From Candidatus Omnitrophota bacterium (lineage in GTDB: Bacteria > Omnitrophota > Gorgyraeia > S143-82): 6,839 bases of DNA. Made by a program: the position numbers and the translations under genes. The notes beneath the pieces are model-generated. The model worked only from the letters and a program-made list of their open reading frames with translations, had not been told where the DNA came from and did no database searches. Of the stretch, positions 5,791-6,839 are shown piece after piece. Each line of letters opens with the position of its first letter. The stretch's first letter is position 1. The DNA lies in assembly GCA_027034965.1 (NCBI GenBank), contig JALVWL010000227.1, positions 1 through 6,839 on the forward strand, given 5' to 3'.

Positions 5791-6667
5791 CGTAGACCTG
5801 CCTCATCTTATCTATCGTCAAATGCGTATATATCTGGGTAGTCATAAGATTCTTATGCCCGAGCATCTCCTGCACATCCCTTAAACCAGCACCCCTATTC
5901 AAGAGGTGCGTAGCAAATGAATGGCGGATACTATGGACACTCAAGCCCTTCTTCCACATCCCTGCCTGTATAAGCCTCTGTTTCACTATCGTCTCAACTG
6001 AGCGAGGCGAAATCCTCTTGCCAAATTTGTTCACAAATAAGGCCGTTTCATCTCTGCCCACTACTCCAGCTCGCAGTGGAAGATATGCATCGATTGCCTT
6101 CCTGGCCATCGAACCAAGCACTGCAATCCTCTCCTTTCGCCCCTTTCCCATAAGACGCACCGTATTAGAGGACATATCTATATCATATAGAGAAATCCCA
6201 ACCAATTCACTCACCCTCGCCCCTGTGGAATAAAGCACCTCCATAATAGCCTTATCCCTCAAACCCTTAAAATCTCTGCCATAATCCATAGAAAGAAGAT
6301 ACTCGACCTGTTCCTCTGTCAGAAATAAGGGCAGTTTCTTTTCTATTCGAGGATTTTTTATAGCACTCATCGGATTTCTATCTATCAACTGCCTCTGCAC
6401 CAGATACCTAAAAAATGAACGCAAGGCCGCAAGTCGCCGCGAAATAGAACGCCGGCTATAATTCCTACGCCTAAGGGATGATAAATACATCCTCAGCATC
6501 AAAGGCGAAACATCTGAAATATCCTTGATAGCCACCTCATCCGAGAGAAAGTCGATAAAATCCCCTAAATCCAGGGAATAATTATAGACAGTCTTATCGG
6601 AATAATTACGCTCTAGCCTCAGATACAGCAAAAATCTATCTTTAAACTTATGTATGTCTTGGATCAT
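5765..6667 (-). CDS. xerC: XerC-like tyrosine recombinase
   Basis: This 300-residue tyrosine site-specific recombinase has the length typical of XerC/XerD (about 298-300). The N-terminal SAM-like DNA-binding domain covers about 5-95 (FLLYLRLERNYSDKTVYNY; SRRSISRRLAALRSFFRYL). The catalytic domain contains Arg151 (STGARVSEL), Lys175 (MGKGRKER), His245 and Arg248 (HSIRHSFATHLL), His271 (LGHKN) and the nucleophile Tyr280 (TTQIYTHL), so the full set is present. The ending VYDAAHPHAH resembles XerC more than XerD. No extra insertion of the integron-integrase type is seen, and it lacks the larger N-terminal DNA-binding extension of many phage and island integrases. The likely role is resolving chromosome dimers at dif with a XerD partner encoded elsewhere. 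The start at 6667 aligns with family N-termini, but no Shine-Dalgarno sequence precedes it. The 3' end overlaps the permease gene by 26 bp. Confidence 0.9.
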   Translation of the reverse strand: MIQDIHKFKDRFLLYLRLERNYSDKTVYNYSLDLGDFIDFLSDEVAIKDISDVSPLMLRMYLSSLRRRNYSRRSISRRLAALRSFFRYLVQRQLIDRNPMSAIKNPRIEKKLPLFLTEEQVEYLLSMDYGRDFKGLRDKAIMEVLYSTGARVSELVGISLYDIDMSSNTVRLMGKGRKERIAVLGSMARKAIDAYLPLRAGVVGRDETALFVNKFGKRISPRSVETIVKQRLIQAGMWKKGLSVHSIRHSFATHLLNRGAGLRDVQEMLGHKNLMTTQIYTHLTIDKMRQVYDAAHPHAH

Positions 6668-6744
6668 CCCGGATTATACATTAGAATTCTTTATCTTCCA
6701 TCGCTTGGTTAATCAAACATTTCTTTCCTTATCTAAAAATAAGC
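6668..6744. other. Short intergenic stretch upstream of xerC
   Basis: This A+T-rich spacer lies between xerC and repeat element B. Apart from the possible -10 at 6673-6678, I see no gene, hairpin or clear operator. The 19-bp repeat found at 11 and 4840 is not present here. Confidence 0.5.
6673..6678 (-). promoter_or_regulatory. Possible -10 element directly upstream of xerC
   Basis: The minus strand reads TATAAT (6678 to 6673), ending 5 bases before the xerC ATG. A transcript started from it would begin at or within a base or two of the start codon, giving a leaderless or near-leaderless mRNA. The -35 region at 17-bp spacing (ATGGAA) is poor. The absence of a Shine-Dalgarno sequence fits the idea, but the promoter itself is unproven. 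Confidence 0.35.
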
Positions 6745-6839
6745 ATGAAGAATGGAGCATGGAGAATGAAGGAACTTTTTTATTAAGAAAAAAATATCCC
6801 AGTAAATAAGAATCCTTCATACTTCATTCTCTCTTCTCC
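6745..6839 (-). repeat. Dispersed repeat element B (opposite orientation, may run off the window)
   Basis: This is the second member of the family at 4743-4812, inverted. It opens with four degenerate heptamers on the plus strand (ATGAAGA, ATGGAGC, ATGGAGA, ATGAAGG at 6745-6772). An A/T-rich middle follows, then the complementary set CCTTCAT, ACTTCAT (6814-6827) and pyrimidine-rich sequence to the window edge. It lies about 80 bases upstream of xerC. The outer end is not visible, so its full length is unknown. Confidence 0.72.

Noticed and set aside
5765..6667. Integron integrase
   Set aside because: The protein has XerC/XerD length and lacks the extra insertion near the second catalytic patch seen in IntI; no gene-cassette array is adjacent.

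Overview
The window looks like bacterial chromosome from a Gram-negative-type cell. The evidence is a secreted Wza/SLBB-family export protein, a XerC-like recombinase and a bacterial tRNA-Ala. ATA isoleucine and AGG arginine codons are used freely, intergenic spaces are rich in short repeats, and the gene mix (bacterial ApgM-type phosphomutase, short CstA, radical SAM/SPASM enzyme beside an export protein) suits an uncultured, probably anaerobic lineage. Omnitrophota or a deltaproteobacterial-type group is a guess from gene style, not a demonstrated assignment.

Layout. All six protein genes are on the minus strand, so transcription runs right to left. From the right edge: an intergenic stretch (6668-6839) holds a repeat element that runs off the window. 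Then come xerC (6667 to 5765) and a TauE/SafE-family permease (5790 to 5017), which overlap by 26 bp. A tRNA-Ala(CGC) lies on the plus strand at 4930-5002, converging on the permease, with an extended -10 promoter in front. The spacer 4653-4929 is crowded with repeats: four tandem heptamers, an imperfect inverted repeat related to the right-edge element, and a 19-bp sequence found again at positions 11-29. Next is a tight four-gene operon: apgM-like phosphomutase (4652 to 3453), cstA-family transporter (3448 to 1865), radical SAM/SPASM protein (1839 or 1845 to 799) and a Wza-type export protein (782 to 36). Gaps are 4 bp, about 19-25 bp and 16 bp.

How the genes may work together. The phosphomutase acts in lower glycolysis/gluconeogenesis or, as proposed for this subfamily, in homoserine phosphorylation. 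CstA relatives import pyruvate or peptides. The radical SAM enzyme and the export protein suggest a modification/export branch that may continue beyond the left edge. The coupling of the first and second pairs is inferred from spacing only.

The least expected structure is in the repeats. Identical 19-bp direct copies bracket the four-gene operon, and each can be read as a degenerate Xer-type target (XerC-like arm, 7-bp centre, weak XerD-like arm). A separate dispersed repeat family sits upstream of both minus-strand operons. No new defence or mobile system is evident in the protein-coding content.
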